Below, in pieces: positions 46,206 to 57,142 of a DNA stretch of 64,000 nt. Position 1 is the stretch's first letter. The number at the start of each line of letters is the position of its first letter. The stretch comes from Planctomycetota bacterium (GTDB lineage Bacteria; Planctomycetota; Planctomycetia; Isosphaerales; Isosphaeraceae), in contig JAJYWB010000016.1 of the NCBI GenBank assembly GCA_021791715.1, positions 29,662-93,661 on the forward strand, in the 5' to 3' direction. A program made the translations under genes and the position numbers. The notes below the pieces were generated by a model. The model made no database searches and was not told where the DNA came from. It worked only from the letters and a program-made list of their open reading frames with translations.

Positions 46206-47888
46206 ATGGCGAAACAAAGTGTGTTGGGCGGACTCGGTGAATTCTTTTGGAACGATCCCTTAATGGCGACGATGATCGCCGCCGCGATCTTCGCGATCGC
46301 AACCACTCCGCTCACTTTTCTTGTCCTTTCCAGATATCAATACTTGCGTACGCGACGCGGCCGGACGTTTCAACAACCTTCGTTCGCTTCGGTGATCAGC
46401 GGGATGATGCTCGTATCGGCGATCCCCGCGATCTTTTGCGCTCTTGTGATCAAAAGCCGAAGTTTTGATAAGAATCGATACGAGTTCGACCCCAATAAAA
46501 CGTGGTCGGTGCTCGATCAGGGGCGCGGGTTTAAAAGCACGGTCGAGGCCGACGAGGCCGTGCGGCAAGAGATGAAACGGTTGGCGGATGAGCGTAAAAA
46601 GCTGGTGAATTCGGTGAAAAAGCTCGACGAGGCGATGCTCACGCTCCGCGCGACGGCGCGTCAAGTTCCGGCGCTCGCTCCCGATCTGCTCGCTGTTCTC
46701 GATCGTATGGGGACGGTTCGCCAGGCTGTCGGGCTCGACGCTCCGCAGCAGCTTAAAGACGAAACCGCGCCCCCCGTCGGTTTGGCCGGCGCTCCCGCGT
46801 CGCTCGCGCTCGCGGCTCAGGGAGGAGCGATCCCCGTTCCCACGACGACGATCCCGCAACCGGCGATTCCTCAAACGGTCGCTCCTCAGGCGACGCAATC
46901 GGGGCTTCCCCCCGCGAAGATCGCAGCCCAACTCGCCGCGGTTCCCGAGCCGCAACGGAAACTCGCGGCGATGCTTCCCTTAAGCGACGGCGAGATCCCC
47001 GCGGGGTGGGAGATCGGCAAACAAGGCGATAAATATATCGAAACATTTAACGCCGAGAATTTGTATGAGAAGATCGACGGTCGCGCCGAGAGCTTTTTGC
47101 AATACGACGTTCGCGGCATGGCTTACGCCGATTATCACCCCAAGGGGGACGATTCATATCAGGTTCAAGTTTATATTTTTGAGATGAGCGGGCCGCTCAA
47201 GGCGCTGGGCAAATACGGAACCGAGAAAACGCCGGGGGTGAAGACGATCGCGCTCGGCCAGGAGGGGTATGTTTCGGCGGGAAGTACGCTCTTTTACGCC
47301 GATAAATATTACACGCAGATCGTCTCGACGAAGGACGACGCCAAGTTCGCCGAGTTCGCTCTCACGATCGCCAAACAAATCGCCGCCAAACAGATTCCCC
47401 AGGCGGTCGCCGCGGGAACCGAGGGCGCCGTGAAAGCGACCCCCGAATCGATGTTCGTTCTCCTTCCCGAGGGTTCGGGCAAAACGGGTCAGAAATATGT
47501 GGCGCAGGATGTTTTCGGATATGGGTTCCTTTCGGACGTGTTCATGGCCGATTACGACGACGGCGGATCGAAATGGCAGGGGTTTATTCGTCCCTACGCC
47601 GACGCCGCCGAGGCGCGGAAGATCTTTGAGAAATACGGCGAGGACGCCAAGAAGGACGGCGCCGAGATCAAGAAACTTGAATGTCCCGACGCCGACGAAT
47701 TGATGATCAGTTCAAGCATCGGCCTCGTCGACGTCGTTTTCCTTAAGGGGAACGTGTTGGGCGGAGTGAACGGCGCCGACGACGTGAAAAAGGCCGAGGC
47801 GTTCGCCCGAGCGTTCGCCAAACGCGTTCCCGCCAAGGTTCCCGCGTTCGAGGCGCCCCCCGCCGAGGCCAAATCGGGAGACGAATAA
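46206..47888 (+). CDS. DUF6599-like membrane-anchored protein
   Basis: 560 aa from ATG 46206, with GAGG in GAGGTCGGTCGA before it; an ATG at 45987 would add an unconserved leader. Two hydrophobic helices (ATMIAAAIFAIATTPLTFLV and SVISGMMLVSAIPAIFCALV) are followed by a coiled coil (EAVRQEMKRLADERKKLVNS and following), a Pro/Ala/Gln linker, then two related globular halves (YEKIDGRAESFLQYDVRGM; VDVVFLKGNVLGGVNG). The first half matches what I recall of DUF6599, a mucin/surface-type fold in bacteria. Role unknown; cell-surface location is likely. Confidence 0.7.
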   Translation: MAKQSVLGGLGEFFWNDPLMATMIAAAIFAIATTPLTFLVLSRYQYLRTRRGRTFQQPSFASVISGMMLVSAIPAIFCALVIKSRSFDKNRYEFDPNKTWSVLDQGRGFKSTVEADEAVRQEMKRLADERKKLVNSVKKLDEAMLTLRATARQVPALAPDLLAVLDRMGTVRQAVGLDAPQQLKDETAPPVGLAGAPASLALAAQGGAIPVPTTTIPQPAIPQTVAPQATQSGLPPAKIAAQLAAVPEPQRKLAAMLPLSDGEIPAGWEIGKQGDKYIETFNAENLYEKIDGRAESFLQYDVRGMAYADYHPKGDDSYQVQVYIFEMSGPLKALGKYGTEKTPGVKTIALGQEGYVSAGSTLFYADKYYTQIVSTKDDAKFAEFALTIAKQIAAKQIPQAVAAGTEGAVKATPESMFVLLPEGSGKTGQKYVAQDVFGYGFLSDVFMADYDDGGSKWQGFIRPYADAAEARKIFEKYGEDAKKDGAEIKKLECPDADELMISSSIGLVDVVFLKGNVLGGVNGADDVKKAEAFARAFAKRVPAKVPAFEAPPAEAKSGDE

Positions 47889-47981
47889 TTCATCACTGTT
47901 CGTGTTTTGATTCGTTCAATCCGTTCGCTCGGTTGATTCCGTTACGAGCCGGTTCTTTTTACTGAATTCGGGTGTTTTGAT

Positions 47982-50747
47982 ATGACGCAGGCGATCGACC
48001 TCGCGACCGAGCCCGCGAACGCGAATCGCGGGTCGTCGCGTTCGGTCGGGGTCGTCGATTCGATCGTCATCGCGCTTTTTTGCGTCTCGGGCGCGTCGGG
48101 TTTGATGTTCGAGGTCGTTTGGTCGAGGATGCTTTCCAGGCTGCTCGGCGGAACGACCTGGGGCGTGCTCGCCGTGCTTGTGAGTTTTATGGGGGGGCTC
48201 GGGATCGGCGCCGAGTTCTGGGGAAAACGCGCCGAACGCTCGCGGCGGCCGCTCGTCCTTTATGGAGCGCTCGAACTCGCGATCGGGATTTACGCGCTCG
48301 CCGCTCCCCTGCTCTTCAGCGCGATCGGCGCCGGGTATATCGCGTTGCAACGCGGTTACGGTCGACCGTTCGGCTTCGATCATCCGATTCGATTGTTGAT
48401 CGCGTGCTTAGCGATCGCTCCTCCGACATTTCTCATGGGGGGAACGTTGCCGGTCCTCACGCGTTGGTGTTCCGATCGACGCGGCGGATCGACGGGGATT
48501 CTCGCCGGTCTTTACGCCTGGAACACGTTCGGAGCGGTCGTCGGTTGCTTCGTCACGGGTTTCATCCTCATCCTCACCCTCGGGGTCGTTGAAACGAACA
48601 CGCTCGCCGCGGTGATCGACGTTTTGATCGGCGGATCGGCGATCCGCCTTGGAATCGTGGCGGCGCGGACCGACGCCGATCGCCGGCAAAAAGCTGATGA
48701 CGCAATCATAAAAGATACAATGGATATAAGTGATTCAGGATATCATGGTTCGAGCCGAAGCCGATACGCGGGGATACTCGTCGTCGCGATCGCGTCGTTT
48801 TCGGGTTTTTGCGGGCTCGCTTACGAGGTTTTATGGACGCGCGGGGTTCTGGCTGCGATCACCGACGGCACGACTTACGCTTTCACCGCGATGCTCACCG
48901 CGTTTCTCGCGGGGCACGCCGTCGGCGGAAGAGCAGCGCGGGGCGAATTGTTCGGTTCGAAGAATCGCTTCGACTCGCGCGACGCCGCGGCTTGGTTTAA
49001 ACTTGGACTGGCGCAAACATTTGTTGGAATCGGCGCTCTCGCTTCGATTCCGCTCCTCGTTCTGGCTTCGCGATTGATCTTCGCTCACGGCGGGTTTCAA
49101 TCGACGCGTCCTTCGTTTTGGAGCTGGGAGGCGCCGTTTTATTTTAGCGTTTGTTTGGTCGTGATGTTTCCCCCCGCGGCGTTTCTGGGGGCGAGTTTTT
49201 CGCTCGCGGCGCGGCTTTACACTGGTAAAGGGGGTGCGGTCGGCGCGCACGCGGGGCGGTTGTATCTCGGCTCGACTTGGGGGGCGATCGCGGGCGCTCT
49301 CGTCGCCACGTGGTTCCTCATTCCGAACCTCGGCGTGCAAAAAACGGTCGTCGCGCTCGCGCTCGCTCAAGCCGCGATCGGCGCGATCGTCGTGCTTTTT
49401 TCCAGGGGTTACCTTGGACCGACCTCGCGAATCTATTCCGTAATATTGATTTGTCTTGGGGTCGCCGCCGGCTTCGCGATCAACACCTTGTTCTCGCTTG
49501 ATGAAGTTTATTCGGGATGGGAGCCGGGCAGGCTCTTGTTCACGCGCGAGGGGCCCGGAGCGACCGTGACCGTGCACGAAAAACGCGGGTCGACCGATCG
49601 CGTGATCAACATCAACGGGGTCAACGTCGCGGGGACTTCGCGCGTTTTTCGGACGATTCAGAAGCTCCAGGGGCATTTGCCGCTGTTTTTACATCCCGAT
49701 CCGAGCGAGGTTTTGCACATCGGATTCGGCTCGGGGGGAACGTGTCGATCGGTGAGCCTTCGTCCCGAGATTCGAACGATCGACGTCGCCGAGATTTCCC
49801 CCGAGGTCGTTCAAACTTCGAAAGAATGGTTCAAGCCGATCCATCAAAATGTTCTCGCCGACCCGCGCGTTCATTTAAGAATCGTCGACGCGCGCGAGGA
49901 GGCCGCGGTTTCGAGCCGAAAGTACGATCTGATTCTCTCCGATTCGGTTTTGCCGAGATTTCGCGGGAACGCGGCTTTATATACGAGCGATTACTTCGGG
50001 CTTTGCGCGAACAAGCTCAAACCGGGAGGGATCTTTTCAACCTGGTTCGCGCTCCACGGTCTTTCGGTCGACGATTTTCGCTGCGTGATCCGCAGTTTGA
50101 TGAGCGTATTTCCGCATGTTCAAATATGGTATCCCAATATCGAGCCGAACGAGAACATCGTGATTCTTGCTTCTCGATCGCCGATCGTGATCGATTTCGT
50201 CCGGTTTCATCGCGAGCTGGCGCGGCCCGCGATTCTCGCCGATTGGAACGACGTCGAACTCGGTTCGGCGATAACCTTGGCGGATTTTTTCCTGATGGGA
50301 GATCGGGGCGCCGCGGCGTTCGGCGGATCGGGACCGATCAACACCGATGATCATCCTTTGCTCGAATTTTCCGCCCCGAAAACGACGTCGCGGATCGGAT
50401 CCTGGTCGGCGAACTTCGCGGCTTTGCTTGAGCATCGCGAGCCGATCGATGCTTACTCCATCGGGATGAATCGGACCGATCGCGAGGCGATGCGGCTGAG
50501 ACAAGCGGCGACTGCTCACAAACTGCGCGGGCAATCGCTTGAACTTCAGGCGCGTGCGGCGACGATCCTCGATCGTTCGGTCGAAGCGCGGAGGATTTTT
50601 CGCAGCGATCTCGAAGCGGCGCTCGGCGAATACGAGATCGCGATTCGAATCGATCGCGACGACTTGGATCTGGAGAGGAACCGCTCGCGGCTCTCCGCTT
50701 TTCTGGAATCGATCCAAGAAAGAAAACCCCCTCAAGCGATCGAATGA
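47982..50747 (+). CDS. Polytopic membrane protein fused to a spermidine-synthase-like domain
   Basis: 921 aa. The N-terminal about 500 residues have many membrane helices with MFS/SpeE-fusion features (SGASGLMFEVVWSRMLSRLL, PPTFLMGGTLPVL, LAYEVLWTRG). The C-terminal part is a Rossmann methyltransferase-like spermidine-synthase fold: VLHIGFGSGGTCRSVSL, IDVAEISPEVVQ, KYDLILSDSVLP, FSTWFALHGLS. Such fusions occur in many bacteria; polyamine synthesis has not been shown for most. It follows the DUF6599 gene by 93 bases. The substrate-binding GGE-type motif of true SpeE is replaced by GFG, so the activity is uncertain. Confidence 0.85.
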   Translation: MTQAIDLATEPANANRGSSRSVGVVDSIVIALFCVSGASGLMFEVVWSRMLSRLLGGTTWGVLAVLVSFMGGLGIGAEFWGKRAERSRRPLVLYGALELAIGIYALAAPLLFSAIGAGYIALQRGYGRPFGFDHPIRLLIACLAIAPPTFLMGGTLPVLTRWCSDRRGGSTGILAGLYAWNTFGAVVGCFVTGFILILTLGVVETNTLAAVIDVLIGGSAIRLGIVAARTDADRRQKADDAIIKDTMDISDSGYHGSSRSRYAGILVVAIASFSGFCGLAYEVLWTRGVLAAITDGTTYAFTAMLTAFLAGHAVGGRAARGELFGSKNRFDSRDAAAWFKLGLAQTFVGIGALASIPLLVLASRLIFAHGGFQSTRPSFWSWEAPFYFSVCLVVMFPPAAFLGASFSLAARLYTGKGGAVGAHAGRLYLGSTWGAIAGALVATWFLIPNLGVQKTVVALALAQAAIGAIVVLFSRGYLGPTSRIYSVILICLGVAAGFAINTLFSLDEVYSGWEPGRLLFTREGPGATVTVHEKRGSTDRVININGVNVAGTSRVFRTIQKLQGHLPLFLHPDPSEVLHIGFGSGGTCRSVSLRPEIRTIDVAEISPEVVQTSKEWFKPIHQNVLADPRVHLRIVDAREEAAVSSRKYDLILSDSVLPRFRGNAALYTSDYFGLCANKLKPGGIFSTWFALHGLSVDDFRCVIRSLMSVFPHVQIWYPNIEPNENIVILASRSPIVIDFVRFHRELARPAILADWNDVELGSAITLADFFLMGDRGAAAFGGSGPINTDDHPLLEFSAPKTTSRIGSWSANFAALLEHREPIDAYSIGMNRTDREAMRLRQAATAHKLRGQSLELQARAATILDRSVEARRIFRSDLEAALGEYEIAIRIDRDDLDLERNRSRLSAFLESIQERKPPQAIE

Positions 50748-51322
50748 GCGTCGGTTTCGACCGTCAAATCGAGCCTTTCGAGTTACCGGGTTACGACGAT
50801 GGTGAGCGATCGCGTCGCGACCGATTCGGATCGGTCGCTTAATCTTTAAGTCTCTGTCTCTTCATACTTTGTGGAACGATCTTCACGATTTTCAAAAGTT
50901 TTTTGTCCGGATCGTGCGCCGAAAGCAATTGAGTCTGCGGCGTGACGTGGGCTCGCATCGACGAGCGACGTACGACCTCGGCCGGTAAACGATTTTATCG
51001 GCCTGGAAGTTGCACCTAATACATGATGTTCATTCTATCGAACGGTGATCCGATTTCGTCCGATACGACGAAGTCGGAGGAATCGCCGCGGGTTCGTTCA
51101 TGGAGCATCGTCGTTTCATAAATAATTCGTGAGATTATTTCGAGATGCTTTTCAAGAACGTCCGTCGAACGAATGAGCTTTCATCGGTGTTCGCATCATG
51201 GCGTCGCGATCGGTTTCGCCGGCGAAGGGGTCGGTTTCGCGACTCGAATTCGCATGGGCGTTTTGTCGTAGTGAGATAAGAACCTCTCCTCCGCCCTCAA
51301 GTTTAATAAGGATTATAGAATC
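50748..51322. other. Intergenic DNA before the DUF1559 cluster
   Basis: 575 bases with no supported gene. It must contain the promoter of the first DUF1559 gene. I see no repeat or strong hairpin. Confidence 0.5.
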
Positions 51323-52396
51323 ATGAAACGAAGATCCGGTTTCACTTTGATCGAACTGCTGGTCGTCATCGCGATCATCGCGGTTCTGATCGCGCTCCTT
51401 TTGCCCGCGGTGCAGCAAGCGCGCGAGGCCGCCCGCCGCGCGCAGTGCACCAACAACCTCAAACAATTGGGGTTGGCTGTGCATAATTATATCTCTCAGA
51501 ATAACACTTTCCCCCCGCATGATATGTATCCCACGACCTCGAACATTTCGCAGGGTTGGACTTACGGCTGGCCGATGGCGATTTTGCCGCAACTCGACCA
51601 GCAGGCGATGTTCAACGCGTTCAATTTTTCAATGGGGGTTTTCAGCAGTTACGCGCGGGCGAACACGACGGTCGGTTACGTTCAGATCTCGTCGTTGTTG
51701 TGCCCCTCCGACGGAGCGTTCCTACGCCCCGCGTCGCCGTGGGGTACGCAGAATTATGTGGGGAATTACGGAGGCCCGGGACCGATCATGATCGGCACTG
51801 GAACGATCGTTCCGCTCGCCGCGCCGCTCAGCCCTTACGCGAACTCGATGGGGCCCGTCGGGATGGAATCGATCAACGACGGATCGTCGAGCACGGGGCT
51901 ATTCAGCGAGCGTTTGATCGGGCTCAACGGCGGTCCGACGGTCTACGCGGGACAGGTCAAAAACATGGCGCTTCGAGGCGTGTACGCCAACACCCAGTCG
52001 GGCGTGAACCCGAACAACTGGGACGGAGGATACACCCAGGCGCAAGCTTATCAAGTATTACAGGCGTGCAACAATTTGCCGGGTACGACGCCGAGCACGC
52101 TGACCTGGGGCAACGGTTATACGTTCGTCACGGGCTATCCGTGGTACGTGTCGACAAACGGATATACGCATTACGGCACGCCTAACAAAAACTCGTGCGC
52201 CGATCCCAACGATGCGACGACGTGGTTCGTGAACTCGCACGGCAGCGCTCCGCCGACGAGCAACCACCCCGGCGGCGTCAACGTTTGCATGGCCGACGGA
52301 TCGGTTCACTTCATCAAAGATTCGGTCAATTACATCACCTGGTGGGCTCTTGGAACCCGCAACCAGGGCGAAGTGATCGACCAAAGCACATATTGA
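51323..52396 (+). CDS. DUF1559 type IV pilin-like secreted protein, copy 1
   Basis: 357 aa. The class-III prepilin signal is clear: [20 protein letters not shown] after a basic leader, with E5-type Glu, then [19 protein letters not shown]. The C-terminal hallmark is [19 protein letters not shown] and [14 protein letters not shown]. The pilin-like N-terminus is likely cleaved by a prepilin peptidase and inserted in the inner membrane or pseudopilus. DUF1559 proteins are among the most expanded in planctomycetes, with no settled role. Three tandem copies lie here. A strong terminator follows at 52438. Confidence 0.95.
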   Translation: MKRRSGFTLIELLVVIAIIAVLIALLLPAVQQAREAARRAQCTNNLKQLGLAVHNYISQNNTFPPHDMYPTTSNISQGWTYGWPMAILPQLDQQAMFNAFNFSMGVFSSYARANTTVGYVQISSLLCPSDGAFLRPASPWGTQNYVGNYGGPGPIMIGTGTIVPLAAPLSPYANSMGPVGMESINDGSSSTGLFSERLIGLNGGPTVYAGQVKNMALRGVYANTQSGVNPNNWDGGYTQAQAYQVLQACNNLPGTTPSTLTWGNGYTFVTGYPWYVSTNGYTHYGTPNKNSCADPNDATTWFVNSHGSAPPTSNHPGGVNVCMADGSVHFIKDSVNYITWWALGTRNQGEVIDQSTY

Positions 52397-53447
52397 TTTA
52401 TCACGTCGTGAAAGTTTAAGCGACGGCTTTGTGATCGCGCCCGGGGCGAAATCGGCTTGATTTCCGCCTCGGGCGTTTTATTTTGGATCGATCGGCGAAC
52501 CGCCGGTTCGATCTAAGAATTCCAATTTTTTTTGGATCGATCGTCGAACTCCTGGATCGATAGGCGAAAACAAGTATCAAGAGACGAAATCCAATTCCAA
52601 AAGGCGAAATCAGGGATCGATCGGCGAACTCGTCGAATCGTCGAGATTTTTTCACGCGGAGGCTTGAGTGATCGATTAGTCGGTTAGGCAAGGATCAAGC
52701 GTATTTGAATCGTCGCGTTCGATTCGGTTTATCGGATTCGAGCCGTTCTTGAATCGGCGAGAAGTCGCGAATTCAGGCTTCGGCGCCCGTTTCACGGTCG
52801 ATAAAATCTCATTCGGAATCGGTAACTGAATAATAAATCGGCGTGACACGGTAAATTAAGTGTCGTTACTTCTTGTAATCTAACAAGTTACACCGACCCG
52901 AGTCGAGCCGAAGCGGCTTCGGCGCCGAGATTGCATTAATTCCTTAGGCGTAATCGTAATTCGGACGATGGCCGGAGGCGTGTTGAAGCGTTCGTTCGCG
53001 GATCGAACGGCGGTCGGTTTGAAGCGAGTCGTGCGCGATCCGCCGATATCCGATAATCGGCGTACATTTATACAGAGATACAAGTATCTATTATTAACTA
53101 ATATACAATCGGTTGTCGATATGAAGCGTTTTTCTTTTTCCGGAGCTTTCCGATGATTTCGCGGGACCTTCCGTCGGTTTTCGTCGCTTATTCTTAATGA
53201 ATTCGTTGTGAATCGCCCGGGTCGATCGTTTCGGTTGAGGTTCCGAACGGTCGGTCGCGAAGCGGATCGAGGCGTCGCGTTCGGTGTGCGCGCCGCTTGG
53301 ACCGAGGGTTTTCCGCCGGGGTCGCGCACGATCGACCTCGAAGCGGATCGAGGCGTCGCGTTCGGCGTGCGCGCCTATTCGTGGAGAGGTTATTTCGTCG
53401 ACAAGAAACGGTGTGAACAAGTATTCTATTTTTAAGGACACAATAGC
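52397..53447. other. Intergenic DNA with terminator and degenerate repeats
   Basis: 1051 bases between DUF1559 copies 1 and 2. After the terminator (52438-52485) there are four imperfect copies of GGATCGATCGGCGAA (near 52485, 52534, 52554 and 52614). A 37-base direct repeat lies at 53258-53294 and 53339-53375 (core GGATCGAGGCGTCGCGTTCG). No gene is supported. Confidence 0.55.
52438..52485 (+). terminator. Rho-independent terminator after DUF1559 copy 1
   Basis: An inverted repeat CGCCCGGGGCGAAATC pairs with GATTTCCGCCTCGGGCG around the loop GGCTT, giving a stem of about 15 pairs with one mismatch and one bulge. It is followed by TTTTATTTT. The position 42 bases after the stop fits a terminator for the first DUF1559 gene. 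Confidence 0.85.
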
Positions 53448-54530
53448 ATGAATCGAAATCGTGGTTTCACATTGATCGAGTTGTTGGTCGTCATCGCGAT
53501 CATCGCGGTTTTGATCGCGCTCCTTTTGCCCGCGGTTCAGCAGGCGCGCGAGGCCGCCCGTCGCGCTCAATGCACGAACAACCTGAAGCAATTGGGGTTG
53601 GCGGTGCATAATTACCTCTCTCAGAACAACGTGTTGCCCCCGCACGATATGTATCCGACGACCTCGGACATCGGCTGGGGTTGGACTTACGGGTGGCCTG
53701 TGGCGCTCCTGCCTCAACTCGATCAGCAGGCGATGTTCAACGCGTTCAATTTCAGTTGCGGGATCTTTGGTAACGCGAACGGAGTCGGACCGACCGCGGC
53801 GAACACGACGGTCGGCTACCTCCAACTGACTTCGCTTCTCTGTCCCTCAGACGGCGCCTTTCTGCGCCCCTCCGCGCCCTGGGGCACTCAGAACTACGTG
53901 GGCAATTACGGCGGTCCCGGGCCGATTTTGATCGGATCAGGTACGATCGTTCCGCTCGCTCAGCCGATGGGAGTTCCCTCGTTCGGTCCGGTCGGGATGG
54001 AATCGATCAACGACGGTTCGTCGAGCACTGGGCTCTTCAGCGAACGGTTGATCGGAATCAACGGCGGACAATCCGTCACCGCCGGACAAACCAAGAACAT
54101 GGCGCTACGCGGCGTGTTCGTCAATTCGATGACGGGCGTCAATCCCAGCAATTGGTCGGGAGGCTACACACAGGTTCAGGCGTATACAATCCTTCAAAAA
54201 TGCAACAGCCTTCCGGGAACGACCGTGAGCACGGGGACCTGGGGGAACGGATACGTCTGGGTGACGGCTTATCCCTGGTATGTTTCAACCAATGGTTACA
54301 ACCATTTCGGCACGCCAAATAAGAACTCGTGCTCGGATCCCGGAGACGTCCAGCCCGCGTTGGTCAATTCGCACGGCATCGCCCCGCCGACGAGCAATCA
54401 TCCAGGCGGCGTCAACGTTTGCATGGCCGACGGGTCGGTTCACTTCATCAAAGATTCGGTCAATTACATCACCTGGTGGGCTCTGGGAACCCGCAGCGAG
54501 GGAGAAGTGATCGATCAGAGCACGTATTGA
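53448..54530 (+). CDS. DUF1559 type IV pilin-like secreted protein, copy 2
   Basis: 360 aa. It has the same prepilin start ([20 protein letters not shown]) and C-terminal block ([20 protein letters not shown]). It is three residues longer than copy 1 and shares with copy 3 the loop [14 protein letters not shown] region ([14 protein letters not shown]). It differs at several surface positions ([19 protein letters not shown]). The spacer before it is long (1051 bases), so each copy probably has its own promoter rather than one operon. Confidence 0.95.
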   Translation: MNRNRGFTLIELLVVIAIIAVLIALLLPAVQQAREAARRAQCTNNLKQLGLAVHNYLSQNNVLPPHDMYPTTSDIGWGWTYGWPVALLPQLDQQAMFNAFNFSCGIFGNANGVGPTAANTTVGYLQLTSLLCPSDGAFLRPSAPWGTQNYVGNYGGPGPILIGSGTIVPLAQPMGVPSFGPVGMESINDGSSSTGLFSERLIGINGGQSVTAGQTKNMALRGVFVNSMTGVNPSNWSGGYTQVQAYTILQKCNSLPGTTVSTGTWGNGYVWVTAYPWYVSTNGYNHFGTPNKNSCSDPGDVQPALVNSHGIAPPTSNHPGGVNVCMADGSVHFIKDSVNYITWWALGTRSEGEVIDQSTY

Positions 54531-55402
54531 GGCGTCGAATTCCAAGATTCGGCGACGATCGCCGCGAATCGCTTCGACCCGCCGCGAGGGGGATCTCTCG
54601 TCGCGGGTCGGACTTGATCAACACTGTTACGGTTGTAAATAACTAAGACGTCGTTTCCATTCGGGTTTTAGGATCGTGGGCGGAGATTAAGTCGGCGTTG
54701 ATCCGGAAGCCCCGCGCGAGATCGATTGTGGTTTCGCGAGCGGGGCTCCGATGACGCGTTTTCGATCAGGAACGCCTAAAAGAGAGGCGACATTCGGCCG
54801 ATCGTGTTCGATGAAGAGGCGTTTCGAGTTTCGTGTTTTCCCTGTGTTTTACGGTTAAAACCGCATTAAAGGACGGAGTGGACCGACCTCGGTTGGGCGT
54901 GCGATTTTGGTTCGGCGCCGATTGTGCGTTTCATTTTCATCGAGATCAAAATTGATCGCTTTCGGTCATCTTTGTTCGGCAAGGGTGTTATAACCATTAG
55001 GATTCCACGGTTTCCTGATGGGATTGCGCCGCGGATTTGGAATCACGGCCAAGATTCCTTCGGTTGACGCATTTTATAGAAAGCTGATCCGAGTTCGAGG
55101 AAATTGGAGTTTTCAATTTTTTTTTCTTGTCGACCTCGGCGGTGAAGATTAGATTGATTGATTAACGAGCGAGAGCCTTGGGGTCGAAGCCAATGGGACG
55201 GCTTCTTCAAGGCTCGGATACGTTAGATCTTGCTTGTCGTCTTTCTCGACGACGCCGACGATTCGGTTGATTCTTTCTTACCTTCGTTCCGATACGCCGA
55301 CGACCCGGTCGTTATTCAACGACCTGAGGGCGTTTGGGCGTCGTACTGTCGCATGTTCACAGCATGTTCGTCATACCTCGTTATAGTTAAGGATGAATTC
55401 AT
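54531..55402. other. Intergenic DNA with hairpins
   Basis: 872 bases between DUF1559 copies 2 and 3. Two hairpins stand out: a weaker one at about 54576-54609 (GACCCGC pairing with GCGGGTC) and a strong one at 54708-54747 (AGCCCCGC pairing with GCGGGGCT). Neither is followed by a clear T-run. No gene is supported. Confidence 0.5.
54708..54747. other. Strong GC hairpin
   Basis: AGCCCCGCGCGA pairs with TCGCGAGCGGGGCT with a loop of about 14 bases. No T-run follows, so it is not called a terminator. It could be an RNA-stability element or a degenerate repeat. Confidence 0.5.
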
Positions 55403-56485
55403 ATGAGGCATAGGCGTGGTTTCACGCTGATCGAGCTGTTGGTCGTCATCGCGATCATCGCGGTGCTGATCGCGCTCCTTTTGCCCGCGGTTCAGCAGGC
55501 CCGCGAGGCCGCGCGCCGCGCGCAATGCACGAACAATCTCAAACAATTGGGGTTGGCGGTGCATAATTATCTGTCTCAAAACAACGTTTTGCCTCCCCAT
55601 GATATGTATCCGACGACGTCGGATATTGGTTGGGGATGGACATACGGTTGGCCCGTGGCGTTGTTGCCCCAGCTTGACCAGCAAGCGATGTTCAACGCGT
55701 TCAACTTTAACTGCGGCATCTTCGGCAACGCCAACGGAGCGGGACCGACCCCGGCGAACACGACGGTCGGTTATGTTCAATTGGCGACGCTCCTTTGTCC
55801 TTCGGACGGGGCTTACCAGCGTCCCGGAGCGCCTTGGGGCACGCAGAATTACGTGGGCAATTACGGCGGTCCCGGTCCGATGCTGATCGGTACGGGAACG
55901 ATCGTTCCGCTCGCGCAGCCGTTGGGCGTTTCGTCGTTCGGCCCGGTCGGGATGGAATCGATCGTCGATGGTTCGTCGAGCACGGGGCTATTCAGCGAAC
56001 GGTTGCTCGGCATCAACGGCGGTCAAACCGTTTACGCCGGACAGAACAAAAACATGGCGCTTCGCGGCGTGTATTTGAATACGATGTCGGGCGTCAACCC
56101 CAATAATTGGGGCGGAGGCTACTCCCAGGTGCAGGCTTACGCGATTCTTCAGAAGTGCAACAGCCTTCCCGGAACGACGGGGAGCACTTGCACCTGGGGG
56201 AACGGGTATGTTTGGGTGACGGCTTATCCGTGGTATATCTCGACCAATGGATATAACCATTTCGGGACGCCTAACAAAAACTCGTGCGCCGATCCCAACG
56301 ACGCCCAGTCTTGGTTCGTCAATTCGCACGGCGTGGGTCCTCCCACGAGCAACCACCCCGGCGGCGTGAACGTATGCATGGCCGACGGTTCGGTTCATTT
56401 CATCAAAGACTCGGTCAATTACATCACCTGGTGGGCTCTTGGAACCCGCAACCAGGGCGAGGTTATCGATCAGAGCACGTATTGA
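55403..56485 (+). CDS. DUF1559 type IV pilin-like secreted protein, copy 3
   Basis: 360 aa. Copy 3 is closest to copy 2 ([34 protein letters not shown]) and ends [14 protein letters not shown] like copy 1. The nucleotide block coding the pilin segment is nearly the same in all three (CGCGATCATCGCGG is shared), which points to recent duplication or conversion. The stop is followed by a strong hairpin at 56532. Confidence 0.95.
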   Translation: MRHRRGFTLIELLVVIAIIAVLIALLLPAVQQAREAARRAQCTNNLKQLGLAVHNYLSQNNVLPPHDMYPTTSDIGWGWTYGWPVALLPQLDQQAMFNAFNFNCGIFGNANGAGPTPANTTVGYVQLATLLCPSDGAYQRPGAPWGTQNYVGNYGGPGPMLIGTGTIVPLAQPLGVSSFGPVGMESIVDGSSSTGLFSERLLGINGGQTVYAGQNKNMALRGVYLNTMSGVNPNNWGGGYSQVQAYAILQKCNSLPGTTGSTCTWGNGYVWVTAYPWYISTNGYNHFGTPNKNSCADPNDAQSWFVNSHGVGPPTSNHPGGVNVCMADGSVHFIKDSVNYITWWALGTRNQGEVIDQSTY

Positions 56486-56531
56486 TCCGGCGAAAAAACC
56501 GATCGACGAGGATCGGTTGATGTGATCGCGC

Positions 56532-56558
56532 GGAGGCGAGAGCTTAGCTCTCGCCTCC
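56532..56558 (+). terminator. Hairpin terminator after DUF1559 copy 3
   Basis: A perfect 11-base stem, GGAGGCGAGAG paired with CTCTCGCCTCC around CTTAG, 46 bases after the stop. The following GGTTGTTATCTC is only moderately T-rich, so the terminator may be weak or act mainly by hairpin. Confidence 0.65.
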
Positions 56559-56722
56559 GGTTGTTATCTCAGCGGAAATTCGGGCGATTCCAATCAAGGC
56601 TCTTTTTCCCCACGATTGGATCGCTTATTATTCTTATGATTCCAGGCGATTGCGATCGGAGCCGCGTCCGGCGAATTCGATCGGTTGCGATGGAACAATC
56701 ACGACACAAGGAATACGATTCA

Positions 56723-56959
56723 ATGAAACGGTTTTTGATCGGATCGGCGTTCGGCGCGATTTTGATTGTGCTTTCGGGCTGCGACGGCGGCGACTTGAAG
56801 GAGGGGATGTCGAAGGATGCGGCGAAAGGTTTCGTCCCGCCTCCCCACCTCGCCGCTCAGAACAAGGATCAGTACAAGGAGCAAATGGACAAAATGGCCA
56901 AAGGGGCGAGAGCTTTCGCCAAGGGCTCGCCGATCAAGGGCGCCGCGCCGAAACGATGA
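56723..56959 (+). CDS. Small lipoprotein
   Basis: 78 aa from ATG 56723 (AAGGA about 10 bases upstream). The signal (FLIGSAFGAILIVLSGC) ends in the lipobox LSGC, so the protein is probably lipid-anchored. The mature part is short and polar (PPPHLAAQNKDQYKEQMDKM). No domain is recognised. Function unknown. It follows the last DUF1559 gene. Confidence 0.75.
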   Translation: MKRFLIGSAFGAILIVLSGCDGGDLKEGMSKDAAKGFVPPPHLAAQNKDQYKEQMDKMAKGARAFAKGSPIKGAAPKR

Positions 56960-57142
56960 TCGAGCCCTTGAATTCGATCGATCGCCTTCGCCTCGCGCGT
57001 GCGCCGTTCGCATCGAACGCGGAACCTCTCCCGAAAACCCGAAGCTCGGAATGCTTTGTTTTTATGTTAATAAGAATAAGTTCGGGCTTCGGATTGGAAA
57101 TTGATCGCCGAAATCGGCTACATTCACTTGAATAAGGTTATC

